Source: Mastigamoeba balamuthi
Lineage: Eukaryota > Evosea > Mastigamoebida > Mastigamoebidae
Assembly: GCA_902651635.1 (NCBI GenBank)
Contig: CACRSC010000070.1
Coordinates: 48,338-105,149, forward strand
DNA: 56,812 nt
Direction of reading: 5' to 3'
This document shows, piece after piece, positions 10,301 through 21,023 of this stretch. The notes beneath the pieces are model-generated. The model saw nothing but the letters and a program-made list of their open reading frames with translations. It made no database searches and was not told where the DNA came from. A program made the position numbers and the translations under genes. The stretch's first letter is position 1, and every line of letters begins with the position of its first letter.

Positions 10301-12411
10301 GGTCGCTGCGCCTCGGGGCCGTCGCGGGCGTCGCCGCGCTCGTCGCCGTGTCGGTCGTGGCGCTGGTGGTGTTCCTGACGACGACGCTGGACGCGGCCAC
10401 CGCGAAGCTGATGGACCGCAGGGCCGTCGTCGACGCCACGCGCGTCTCGCACGCCCTGCAGTCTTCGCTCGACGAGCTCCGCAGCGACGCCGCCGCGTGG
10501 TCCGGATGGGTGCGTACTCTGAGGGGCTGGGGCGCTGGGGGACTGATCGGGAGGGGCGCAGGAGATCGTGGCGTCCTTCATCACCGACGGGGACCCGCAC
10601 GGGCCGCTCTGGGAGTCGATGTGGGCCAACGGGCTCGTTACCACGGCCGTCCGGCTCGACGGCGGCGTGTTCCTCGCGCTCAACGGGACGGTGGTCAACG
10701 GCATCGGCTACGACTACCCCTCGTGGGCGCAGAGGAACATCAGCGACGCAGAGCTCGCTGTGCTGCGCGGGTTCCTCGTGGGCCGGCTGATCACCACTGG
10801 GCTGCTCTACGACCCCGTCTCGTTCGCCCACTGCACCCCACTGGCCCCAAGACTCGCCATCGCTCACGGCTTGCTCAGAGAGGCTGCGCGGGCGGTCGTC
10901 GTGTACCCCGTGATGAACACCGAGGACTATCCGGTGACGGGGTGGCTCGTGTTCTACCGCGACATCAAGCGACTGCTGCCCGCCATGGCGCAGATGACGC
11001 ACATGTGCCTCGGCGTCCTCCAGACGGAGCAGGGCACCCCGGGGCCTCTCAGGGGCCTCTGGGGCGTTGCGGGTACCCTTCCGCCCGGCTCAGACGCCTC
11101 GAGTGAGCCAAAATCGAGTCATTCACTTGATTCACAGCCACTTAGACGACCTCACTTCGAGGGTCACCAACGATGCTCGCGGCAGCCTGGCCGGAGTGCC
11201 CAGCGCCTGTCCGAGCGGAGGCAGTGGCCTGCTCAACAAGACAGTCACGTTCGAGGGCGCCGTGCTCAGAGACCTGGTGTGTCCCCCACAAGTCCTTCTG
11301 AGCAGAGCCTCACGCTGCGATGCAGAGAGGGCAGAGCGGGTTTCTGCTGTTCGCGATGCGCGATCCGCAGTTGCTCGCGGAGGAGAGAAGCCTGTTCTCC
11401 ATGCTCTGCGGAGTCAGCGTGGCGATGCTTGCGTTTGTGCTCCTGGGGAGCCTCGTGATGATGGAGCTCATTGTGTTCAGAGGCCTCTCGCGGCTGTCCG
11501 GAGCCATCACCACAGTGACCTCGAGGCCCGAGGCCGAGAAGGCAGCCGTTCAGTTCAGAGGCAACCTCCTGCTCATGCGGATCTCTTCCTCTGTGAACAA
11601 ACTCCTCCTGTCCCGCGACCTCCAGCACCAGTTCGATTCCAGGCAGCTCATTGCCTTTTCTAAGTCCGACTCGCACAGGAAATCAATGAACCTCATCCAG
11701 TCGCTGTTCCCGGCGCACGTGTTCCGCGCGCTGCAGCAGGGCACTCTGCCGAACGAGAGCTTCGCGATGGCCAGTGTCATGTTCTGCGACATCGTGGATT
11801 TCAAGCCCTGGGCAACGGCAACGCCACCAGAGCGGGTGGCAGAGTTTCTGGGTGGCTTCATCGAAGGCCTCGACGAGCTCGTCGAGAGCTGTGGTGTCAC
11901 CAAGATCAAGACGATTCTGGACCTGTACAGTACGTCTCCGCACATTTGGATCATTCTAGTCTCCGAGTATAATGCTCCTGCTCTCGCAGTGGCAGTGTCT
12001 GGCGTCCCTGTGGAGACTGCGAGGCATGCCCACGTCGTGCTGGGGCTTGCCCTCGAATTCCACAAGTTCGGCAGGAGCAGGTCGTTTGATGGGTCGCACG
12101 CCGTTGGTCTGCGCATCGGGGTCAGCTCGGGGCCTGTCGCCAGCGGCATCATCGGCAAGCGGAACTGGGTGTACGACATCTGGTCCGACACGGTGAACAT
12201 GGTGCGCTTCCCTCCCTCCGCGGCACTCGTTCATTTACGCCTATAGGCCGCGAGGCTCAAGGCCAAGGCGCAACCCGGAGCAGTGCTGTGCGACTACGGT
12301 ACCTGTGAGCTCGCGCGCGACGAGTTCGACTTCGACAAAGGCCTGGAGATGGAGCTAAAGGGTAAAGGAGCACAGTCTGTGTTCGCACTATTGAATAAGA
12401 AGCAGAGCTAA
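7395..12411 (+). CDS. Double-cassette CHASE4 membrane adenylyl cyclase, gene 1
   Basis: Predicted 1229-residue class III cyclase making cAMP. Exons: 7395-7661, 7888-8001, 8076-8206, 8289-8429, 8495-8574, 8638-8829, 8922-9058, 9137-9237, 9304-9435, 9498-9616, 9676-9751, 9807-9937, 9989-10509, 10562-10821, 10879-11102, 11146-11276, 11326-11630, 11679-11929, 11990-12201, 12247-12411. Order: TM1 (~23-46), CHASE4 sensor (NNYAWLDSLY; PETSSAVILVSDY), TM2 (~311-338), HAMP-like linker, cyclase domain 1 (~388-560), TM3 (~645-672), second CHASE4-like sensor, TM4 (~944-970), HAMP-like linker, cyclase domain 2 (~1021-1229). Domain 1 keeps both metal Asp (FVDICNFT, TIGDAY) but has Met at the base-recognition position and lacks the transition-state Asn/Arg. 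Domain 2 has KIKTI, YDIW, Asn and Arg. All 19 introns match gene 2; intron 5 (8575-8637) is GC-AG. Start could instead be Met at 7458. Confidence 0.88.
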
Positions 12412-12975
12412 GTCACGACACTCGGTATGATGCCAAACAAGGCACAAAACACAAGGCTGAAAAAATAAAGGGATTCAATATCCTCTTCTTCCAGCCCTGG
12501 GCCCTCCTAGTGTGAAACACCGAAATATCGCAGGTTCTGTAAACTGCCTCCTTCTGCCTGGCCGAGAATTCTCGAGGCGAAGATTGAAGCAAAATGCGTA
12601 TGCGTACTTACTGTAGTATGTGCTACAGAAGGAAGAGAAACTCACAAAGATAGCGTTTTCCTTTGAGGGTAAACGGACAACCCGTTACTTTCAGGATGGT
12701 CAAAGAAGGCACAGACCCAGGATGGATATAATACACGAATTGCCTATTCAGAACACAGACCCAATCTAGAGCTCGGTGGGTTGCCTTTGCACCATCTCTC
12801 GCCGGATGCCGTTTTCCGACAGGCCTATGCATCCGCACATACCCGTTCCCCTTTGTGGCTGTCTCGGCGGTGCGCGACCCCGCACATTCTTTGGGTGAGC
12901 CGATATTCAACCACAACTTTTAGCCGGAGGGCGAACGCGAGTGTTCCACCGCAAAGGCCCTTCTCGTCGCAATCC
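12412..12975. other. Intergenic between the two cyclase genes
   Basis: Holds a poly(A)-signal-like AATAAA about 50 nt after the gene 1 stop and the 5' flank of gene 2. The frame open upstream of 12976 has no counterpart in gene 1 and is treated as non-coding. Confidence 0.5.
12464..12469 (+). terminator. Candidate polyadenylation signal of cyclase gene 1
   Basis: AATAAA lies 53 nt after the stop codon at 12411, inside an A-rich run. Position and sequence fit a cleavage/polyadenylation signal; no other evidence. Confidence 0.4.
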
Positions 12976-15900
12976 ATGCCAATGCGCTGCACGCCGACAG
13001 TTGCTGTGCGACACATGAGGTCGCACGTGGTCGCAGCACTCCTCCTCCTCGTGGCGACCGCAGCCGCGGTGCTGGCGGTGACCTTCGTGTTCTCCACGCG
13101 GGAGAAGCTGAGCCACCTCGAGCGGGGCCAGGCGGCCCAGGAGGCCAAGACCCTCTTCGGCGTGATGAACAACCAGGTGGCGGCCCTCAAGAGCCTCGTG
13201 GGCAGCTACGCCTGGATGGTGCGGGCGGTTTCCGTTCCTCGGAGCCGTGAAGCCGCGGAAGGAAGCGCACAGAACTGAGCTCCAAAAATAGGACGGGCTC
13301 TACAGGTACATGGTCCGCCCGGTCAGCATCGCGTGGGCCATGTACACGCAGGACCTGAAGCAGAGGAACCTTCAGGCCTTCTTCTTGGTCCTGCCCAACG
13401 GGACGGTGACCTGGCAGACCTTCTCCTCCCCTCCTCCTTTCGGAATTCCGGGGGGCTGAGCCGGAAAATGTGAACTGGTGCAGATGCTCAGAGGGCTCAT
13501 GTGGAACGCAAACCACACGGACACGGTGGCGGCGTCTCCGACGTTCGTCCAAGGCGTGGGCGCTAACCTTGCGCACAAGGGGGTGGCAGACGGCCTCTAC
13601 TGGATCCCCGAAACGTGCGATACCTGTGCGCCTATCTCGCACTCACTCTCAAGCGGAGCAGTTCCGCAGCAGTGATTGTGGTCTCCCAGTACGTCAAGTA
13701 CACAAACGGTACGGGAAACAACGTCGGGTGGCTCGTGCTGGCCCAGAACGTGCAGACTATTGTGCCGCAGGTCGCACAGGTCGCGGACATCTGCGTCGCA
13801 CTGTGAGCAGTCCCTCCCGCCATTGCTCCGGTGCACTCGTGACGTCTCGCCCGCCAGTGTGAACTGCGGTGATGCGAGTAAGGCCGGAAGCGTTGGTTCG
13901 GTGTGGGGAGGCAGCCCAGTGAAGCTGAGCGATCAAGTGACAGGTGCTGATCACTTGCATCCAATCTGTCTCAGTATTTTTGTAACAATTCACCAACAGA
14001 CGGTGCTGTCGAGAACGTGGTGGCCTCGTCGTCTGCGTTTGATGACGTGGACCTGACGTGTTCTAGCAACTCCAATAGCACGCACAGCTCGTACCTGGCG
14101 ATCGGAATGGTGTTGAGCGACGAGGTGGGTGAAGGCACTCCGAGAGTCAACGTGCTCATCCGCGGCATCCGCAACGATGCGCCCACAATCGAGTCCAGTG
14201 CGCTGCTGGCCCAGCACCGCGCATCCCCCCTCCCTAACTGGCGTGTATTCGCAGCGACGCGCTTCATGGTGGTGATATGCTGCTGCTCGCTGTTTGCGAT
14301 CTTCGTGCTCGTCTGCCTGCTGATGGAGTTCTTCGTCCTGCGCATCCTGGCGACCCTGTCCAACAAGATTGTCGACGTCTCGGCCCACACTGTGCCCAGA
14401 AATTCTATCCCCTTCACCAGTCGCCCCGCTCTCACTTTATGGTCCTGTTGGTACAGATCAACGGAGAGAGGCTGGAAGTCACGGGGAAGAGCGAACTGCG
14501 CAACGTGAACCGCGCGGTCAACGAGCTGCTCGCAGCCCTCGAGACAAAGACCGAGTGAGCACACTGGCAGACCTGCTCAGCTGGGGGATGGGCTGAGCAC
14601 GCGCTGTCCCAACAAACAGGCAGACGGAGCACATCCTGCGGAGCATCTACCCCGAGGAGGTGCTGGGGCGCATCAAGCGGGGCGAGTCCAACAACCTGAC
14701 CTTCCCCGAGGCCACCGTCCTCTTTGTCGACATCTGCAACTTCACCCTCTGGTCTGCCCTCACCTCGACCACCGCGCCACTCGTGCGCTGACGCCAGCGC
14801 AGGTCCTCGGCCCTGACGCCGGACGTCGTGACCAAGTACCTCAACGGGCTCTTCAGCGCCATGGACGAGGTTGTGCACAGGGAGGGCCTCACCAAGGTGG
14901 CCACCATCGGCGACGCCTACAGTGCGAGCCACTCAAGGCCCAGCCGCAGCCCCCCTCGCATCCTCACGAGGGGCCTTCCTCAGTCGTGGTCAGCGGGATG
15001 AGGCCGGGGCAGAGCAACAACGCCATGGCCATCGCAGCCATCGCCTTCAAATTCACAAGGCATCCGCTCGCCGCCTGCCGCCCTCGGTTGCGCTCAGCGC
15101 TCGCCCCCAGGATGTGCTACGACAGGGTGATGGACCACTCGGACCAGCCGCTGGCCTTCCGCATGGGCATCGCCACAGGGCAGTGCAGCAGCGCCATGAT
15201 CGGCCGCAACAAGAAGTTCTTCGAGCTCTGGGGCCCCTCTGGTGCTCCCGGGCCCTCTGGCGCCGCCGCGACTGACCGCCCGGCCTCGCAGTGACGCTGA
15301 GCCAGCAGCTGCAGGAGTCCGCGAGCCCCGGCGAGGTCGTGTGCTGCGCGCAGACGCGGTTGGCGCTGCAGGCGGCCAACGGCGATGCCTTCCAGTTCGT
15401 CCCGCACGGCGAGGTCGCCGCAGAGGACGGGGGCCCCGCGCGGCAGAGCTGGCGGCTCGTCATCGCCGCCAGGGACACGCCGCGGACAGAGACCGACTCG
15501 CAGAGGTCGCTGTCGTCGACGGGGCTGCTCAGCATCATGGCCGAGGACGCGGGCATCGCGTTCCTCTCGTACAGCAAGGAGTCGCTCTGCGGCCGCTTCC
15601 TGCGCTCGCTGCGGTTCGGCGCAGTGGTGGGCGTCGCCGCGCTCATGGCCGTCGCGGTCGTGGCGCTGGTGGTGTTCCTCATGAGCGCCCTGGCCGGCGC
15701 CACGGCGGAGCTGATGGACCGCAGGGCCGTCGTCGACATCACGCGGGCCTCGCACGCCCTGCAGTCCTCGCTCGACGCCCTCAAAGGCATCGCCGCTGCC
15801 TGGGCAGGCTGGGTACGCCACTCCCGCTCGGCCCCTGGGCCTCCCTGACAGCGCGCGCGCAGGAGAACGCGGCGGAGTTCATTGCGGACGAGAACCCCAA

Positions 15901-17730
15901 CGGGTTTCTGTGGCAGTCGCTGTGGGCCAACGGCCTCATCGTCAGCAAGACGGCGCTCGACGGCGGCGTGTTCCTGACGCTCAACGGGACGGTGGTCAAC
16001 GGCATCGGCTACGACTACCCCTCGGGGGCGCACAGGAACATCAGCGCCGCAGAGCTCGCTGTGCTGCGCGGGTTCCTCGTGGGCCGGCGGATCACCACTG
16101 GGCTGCTCTACGACCCCGTCTCGTTCGCCTCCTGCGCCCCCAGTCTACCCCGAGACTCGCCATCGCTCACGGCTGGCTCAGAGGGGTTGCGAGGGCGGTC
16201 GTCGTGTACCCCGTGATGAACTCGGACGACGATCCGGTGACGGGGTGGCTCGTGTTCTACCGCGACATCAAGCGACTGCTGCCCACGATGGCGCAGATGA
16301 CGCACATGTGCCTCGGCGCTCTCCAGACGGGCGTGGGCACCACGGGGCCCCTCGCGAGCCTCTGGGACGTCTCGGGAACAGTGCCACCGGGCTCAGCCGC
16401 CTCTAGTGAGTGAGCTCAGCGACCCTCACGTGCAACTCGACTCACACGGTTGCTGCGCTGCCCAGAGGCCAACACGGCCAGAGTCACGCGCAACGGCCTG
16501 GGCAGCCTGGACGGCGCCTCCTACGCGTGCCCGAGCGGAGGCAGCGACCTACTCAACTCGACAGTCACGTTCGAGGGCGCCGTGCTCAGAGACCTGGTCA
16601 GCTGCAGCCCTGCCCACTGCGAGGTGCACTCACCGCCAGCGCAGAGAGGAGAGAGGGGGCTGCTGCTCTTCGCCATGTGCGACCCCCAGCCTCTCGCGGA
16701 GGAGAGGAGCCTGTTCGCGATGCTGTGCGGTGTCTGCGTGGCGATGCTCGCGCTGGTACTACTGGGCAGCGAGGCGGTGATGGAGCTCGTTGTGTTCAGG
16801 GGTCTCTGGAGGCTCTCCAAGGCCATCACCACCGTGACCTCCAAGTCGGAGACCCAGAGGGCCACAGTCCAGTTCAAGGGAAACCTGCTGCTCAGGCGCA
16901 TATCGGACAGCGTCAACGCACTCCTCCTGTCCCGCGACCTCCAGCACCAGTTCGCTGCCACTATTCCCTTTTGGTCTCACATGTGTTGTGCAGGAAGTCG
17001 CTGGACCTCATCCAGTCGCTGTTCCCGCCACACGTGTTCCGTGCGCTGCAGCAGGGAAATCTGCCTAACGAGAGCTTCGCGATGGCCAGTGTCATGTTCT
17101 GCGACATCGTGGGCTTCAAGGCCTGGGCCACTGCAACGCCACCAGAGGCCGTGGCAGAGTTCCTGGGGAGCTACATCGACGGCCTCGACCAGATCGTGGA
17201 CAAGTGCGGTGCGACCAAGATAAAGACCATCCTAGATATGTACAGTACGTCATACTCGGTTCCTCCTTATCATCCAAGTGGTCTGACTTTTCTGCACAGT
17301 GGCTACCACTGGCGTTCCAATTGAATCAGCCAGACATGCACATGTTTTGCTGGGAATGGCCCTTGAGTTCCTCAAGTACTGCGAGGGAAAGTCATTTGAT
17401 TCAACTCAGGGCCTGGGCATCAATCTTCGTATTGGAATCAGCTCGGGTCCTGTGGCTGGTGGAATCATAGGCAAGAGGAACTGGGTTTACGACATCTGGT
17501 CCGACACAGTCAACATGGTACCAGATAATTGAGCATTTGAAGTCTTAGTGCACAGACTGACACTGATGCAGGCGGCAAGACTCAAGTCGAAAGCACGCTC
17601 TGGAACAGTACTGTGTGACACGAACACCTATTCACTGGTACATGAAGAATACGATTTTGAGGGGCCACAGGAGCTGGAATTGAAAGGAAAGGGAATTCAA
17701 AAAGCATTTATGGTAAGAAGAAGTATATGA
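12976..17730 (+). CDS. Double-cassette CHASE4 membrane adenylyl cyclase, gene 2
   Basis: Tandem paralog of gene 1, 1224 residues predicted. Exons: 12976-13218, 13292-13405, 13484-13614, 13662-13802, 13858-13943, 14000-14197, 14255-14391, 14457-14554, 14620-14751, 14803-14921, 14984-15059, 15111-15241, 15292-15812, 15863-16122, 16182-16405, 16466-16596, 16645-16949, 16994-17244, 17300-17517, 17572-17730. Same order: TM, CHASE4 (SYAWMDGLYRYM; PETSAAVIVVSQY), TM, HAMP-like, cyclase 1, TM, CHASE4-like (TTGLLYDPVS), TM, HAMP-like, cyclase 2. Cyclase 1 has FVDICNFT and TIGDAY but Ala where Lys/Glu reads the base, ELW for DIW, and no Asn/Arg. Cyclase 2 has FCDIVGF, TKIKTILDMY, YDIWSDTVNM and AAR, i.e. 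metal, adenine-reading and transition-state residues. Intron 11 (15060-15110) is GC-AG. The start is the first of two close ATGs; the N-terminus is shorter than in gene 1. Probable product cAMP; ligand unknown. Confidence 0.88.
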
Positions 17731-18360
17731 ATGTTACCAGCAGTCAACACAAATAGAACATCTTGATGTTTTTCATACAATGTCTGTTATTTAGCCTTAT
17801 TTTTCTAAACAAGATACAGAAATGGTTATATCATAGGAGGTACTCACTTTTTATGGGTTCTCATAAAATTCATCAATGAGTGCTTTGGCACAAGCTATAA
17901 CCATTTCATTTTGGGACAATCTCTTGTGCACCTGTGTATGCATGTGTACACAAGATTTGGGGGGATGTGCATAATTTATATGTGTGCACTACCCCAGATC
18001 GAGTTACCATGGATGGATGCCCGTTGCACACTGCTGCCTTCCAGTGGATCGCTGCTGGCACTGTCTGCACCACAACAGTCACTGCCAGCACTGCTGATGC
18101 CACTGCACTTCCCGCCCCTGCCACCACTGTCTTCCAATATCAGACCACAGTGGTGCATTACTGACATCTCAGGGTGTTATCTGACCCACCACAGTCTGTT
18201 CCCATGTGAACAGGCCACCAGTCCTCCCAGAGGGGAAGCCAAGTGGATTACAAGCTGTGACACTGTCACTTGGTCCCGTCAGTGCTTCCAGTGCTCTGCC
18301 AGCTGCTGCTCTTACACCACTTGGGCAAAGGCACTTATCACCACTTCCCTCAGTCCACTA
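17731..18360. other. AT-richer intergenic DNA after cyclase gene 2
   Basis: No gene recognised. It contains the cyclase 3' flank and pyrimidine-rich sequence with repeated CCACT/CTGCC words. Short open frames show no family features. Confidence 0.5.
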
Positions 18361-18777
18361 TCATATAACCCTTGCTGCTCTGCTTGGGATTGAGGTCAAA
18401 CACCTGCTGCCCTGTGCCAGGTCAACCAGCCTCCAGAACTCTTTTATCCCGTCATCTTTGAGTTTCTGTACCTTAGTAACAAGGCTGTCACTGTCCAGTC
18501 TCTTGATGGGTTTCCACAGCCCTGAGTTGTAAAGCACCTGGGCGAGCAGGTGAGCAATAGTCTTTCCTGTGCCAGAGTTGCTGATAAATCGGAAGTTGAG
18601 AGCTGCTTCTTCTTTGACAGCACTGTGATCCTGGGGCTCTGCTTGATCAGCCTGTGCTAACAGGTCAGAGGAGATGCACAAGTGGTTTATAACCTTCACA
18701 AAGCTGCTGAGTCTTGCATAGCTTAAGGATCTGAGCAACCTCATAGAGTTGTACAAGGTACAGATGCCCAGTGACAT
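18361..18777 (-). pseudogene. Relic of a CbbX/SpoVK-type AAA ATPase
   Basis: The minus strand encodes ALNFRFISNSGTGKTIAHLL followed by AQVLYNSGL. This resembles the Walker A region of CbbX/SpoVK-like AAA ATPases, whose usual form is LNFxFxGNPGTGKTTVAR. The Gly-Asn-Pro of the loop is degraded to Ser-Asn-Ser, although GTGKT remains. No Walker B (LFIDEA) follows in frame and the frame ends soon after, so this is best read as a broken fragment. It sits in gene-poor DNA of lower CpG content than the surrounding genes. Confidence 0.5.
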
Positions 18778-19976
18778 TCCACTGCCATCCAGAAACGAGG
18801 TAAGTGGTGCCCCTGACGTGAACAGTGAGGCAGTGAGGGCTGCTTACTGGCTCAGCACACTTGTCAGCCTTCAGAAAATGCTGAAGGTATTAATGTTGAG
18901 CAAACTCATCTATAGCCTGGATCTTGAGATGGACAATGTTCTCTCAGCAAACACAATTGGCAACATCATTTCAGATGTTGATGCTTCAGTTGTTGCCCTT
19001 CAGTGCACCTCTCTTCAAGAGGTATTCCTTTTGTAGAACATAAAGGAAAAGTGTATTTGAGTACTGCATATCAGTGATTTGATGGATATTCCACTCCGTA
19101 AAGTGAAGTGAAAGCCATACTGTTGTAATATTCTTAAGAGCCAGGAACTTAATGTCATAGGGGGTCTGAATGTTTAACTTGTACTTCTTTCTTTGCCTTA
19201 GTATGGTGAGCAGTCCATATCATAATGGACCCACGAATTACCCTTATATTGTTGTAAAATGATTTGCTATTGAGAGACAGTCACTGGCACACAATTTCAT
19301 GGGGTTTTGATATTCTTGAAAAGTGTCACAGAGATGTTCTTCAAGAGGAACTCATGGCCAGTTCATTCCTCAGACCCCTTAATCTGGGCCTTTTCAATAG
19401 TACTTTTTCGCATCATTTTGTCCATCAGTATTGCTCCTTTTCCTTTCTCTTCATATCATCTGGCAGTGCCTCTGCAGCAAAGCAGAGCAACTTGACTGAT
19501 GGGGCAACTCAATCAAGCTCATATTGGGACCATTCAGTTAGACCACTATCTTGCACTTTCATTGTTTGGATCCAGTTCCATATTTCCAGAAATTCAAATT
19601 CGTATTATGTAATCAGTGTGATGTGTTGTGGGTTTTTAGTGTGAATCATGAGGGATGGCTCGAAAATCAGTTTACAAATCCTTGTGGGTTCAGTGATAGT
19701 ACCATAAAACCACTCTTTTTGTCTTGTCACAATACTCTATTGCAAGCACCCTTTTCAGGGGGCACAGCAGCACAGCAAAGATGTCTTTGTAAACTGCCAG
19801 CTACTGAGATTTCCTTTCTGGCGTAGGGCAAAGCTATTGATTGCCATCGTGGCTCACTGGTGGGATCACCTGGTCATGTGGTAATGCGGATTACTTGTTC
19901 TGGTACTTGGCAGCCCACTTGTCAAAGTCCCTTTGGTTGCACTGTTAGTGCCCAACTCAAGTAGGGAGAGGAGCAC
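18778..19976. other. Gene-poor AT-rich DNA
   Basis: No recognisable gene. A frame at 18749-19036 on the plus strand is open and followed by nothing convincing; a splice-donor-like GTAAGT lies near 18801. The rest is T-rich, probably decayed repeat or intergenic sequence, plus the 3' flank of the nucleoplasmin-like gene. Confidence 0.4.
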
Positions 19977-20757
19977 TCACTTGGCACGGCGCTCTCCATT
20001 GGAGTGGATCTCGTCCTTGAGCTCCTGCGAGATGGGCTCCTCGATCTCGAGGATGAAGTTGCCAACCAGAGTGACCTGGCCCTTGCCCTGCACGCTGATC
20101 ATGATCTGCGAGGGTTCAACTCCGGTGAGAAATTGTTGATGCTTGTGTTGGTATGTGTGTCTCTCTCTCTCTATCTGGTTGTTGTGTCTGGGCTGGCTGT
20201 GTGTTGTTAGTTGCCCTTTGGTTGATTGTGTTGCTTTTTTGGATTTGGTGTTGTGTTGTGCTGTTGAGTGAATTGTTGTGCTGTGAGTGGCCCCACTTGG
20301 ATTTGTTGAGTGCGTGTGTTTGTTGTGCTGTTGTGTGAATTGCAGTGATTGGTCTTGTGTGTGCTGTGCTGTGTTACCCCACTTGGAGTTTAGTGTAATT
20401 GCTGTGTTTGTTGTGTTGTGTAGCAGCAGGGGCACACCTTGCCCTCCTCGCGGAGGACGGGGAGGTCGAGGGCCACCTGGGGCCTCGCGCTGGCGCTCAG
20501 CGCCGCGAGCACGACAGCGGGGCGCTCGCCGACCTTGATGAGGACGCTGGCCTGGGCCGCAGGGCCGCCCGTGATGGCCGCGTTCTGGATGTTGAGGAGG
20601 CCCTCTGCTGGGAACACCACCTCCTTGGCCTCCCCAGCCTTCACCGTCGCCCCGAAGAACCGCATCTCCTGCGTGAAGCTGCCCACACACACCCCCTCGC
20701 AGGTCAGCCACCGCCCCCCCCCGTGTGCGCGGGGCCCACGCACTTGACCTCGGCCAT
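19977..20757 (-). CDS. Nucleoplasmin-like (NPL) domain protein
   Basis: Three-exon minus-strand gene: 20757-20744, 20678-20438, 20105-19977; 127 residues. The product is essentially one nucleoplasmin-like domain, as in plant HD2 proteins and nuclear FKBPs. It begins MAEVNFTQEMRFFGATVKAG, then LNIQNAAI, ASVLIKVGERPAVVLAALS, QVALDLPVLREEGK and VTLVGNFILEIEE. Such domains form pentameric histone/nucleic-acid chaperones. The second intron (20437-20106) is long and rich in TTGTG words; the first is 65 nt. No FKBP or deacetylase domain is attached and the acidic tail is short. It is transcribed away from cullin-4 across 266 bp. Confidence 0.75.
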
Positions 20758-21023
20758 CCCTGCGCTCCTGCTGCTGTTTTGTGCGACTGAATCTCTCCCG
20801 TATCTCCCGAGAGATCTGAGAAGATTCGAGATGAATGATGTCATCCGAAGGGGTGAGATCCTCATATCCTGGGATTCCGTCAGTTCCGGGTTTTCGCAGC
20901 GGATGGGCCACCGGTGAGGCTGTAAGCGTGCACCGAGACGACTGCCTGCCCAGCTAGCGGGGACACAACGACAAGGGGGGGTAGATTCATTTCTGACGTC
21001 ACGGCGTGACACAAAATATCTCA
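20758..21023. promoter_or_regulatory. Divergent promoter region between NPL gene and cullin-4
   Basis: The 266-bp interval between two outward-facing start codons must hold both promoters. A perfect 7-bp inverted repeat, ATCTCTC (20791-20797) and GAGAGAT (20809-20815), lies in it, and AAAATATC occurs just upstream of the cullin ATG. No TATA box of the type seen elsewhere in the window is present. Confidence 0.45.
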
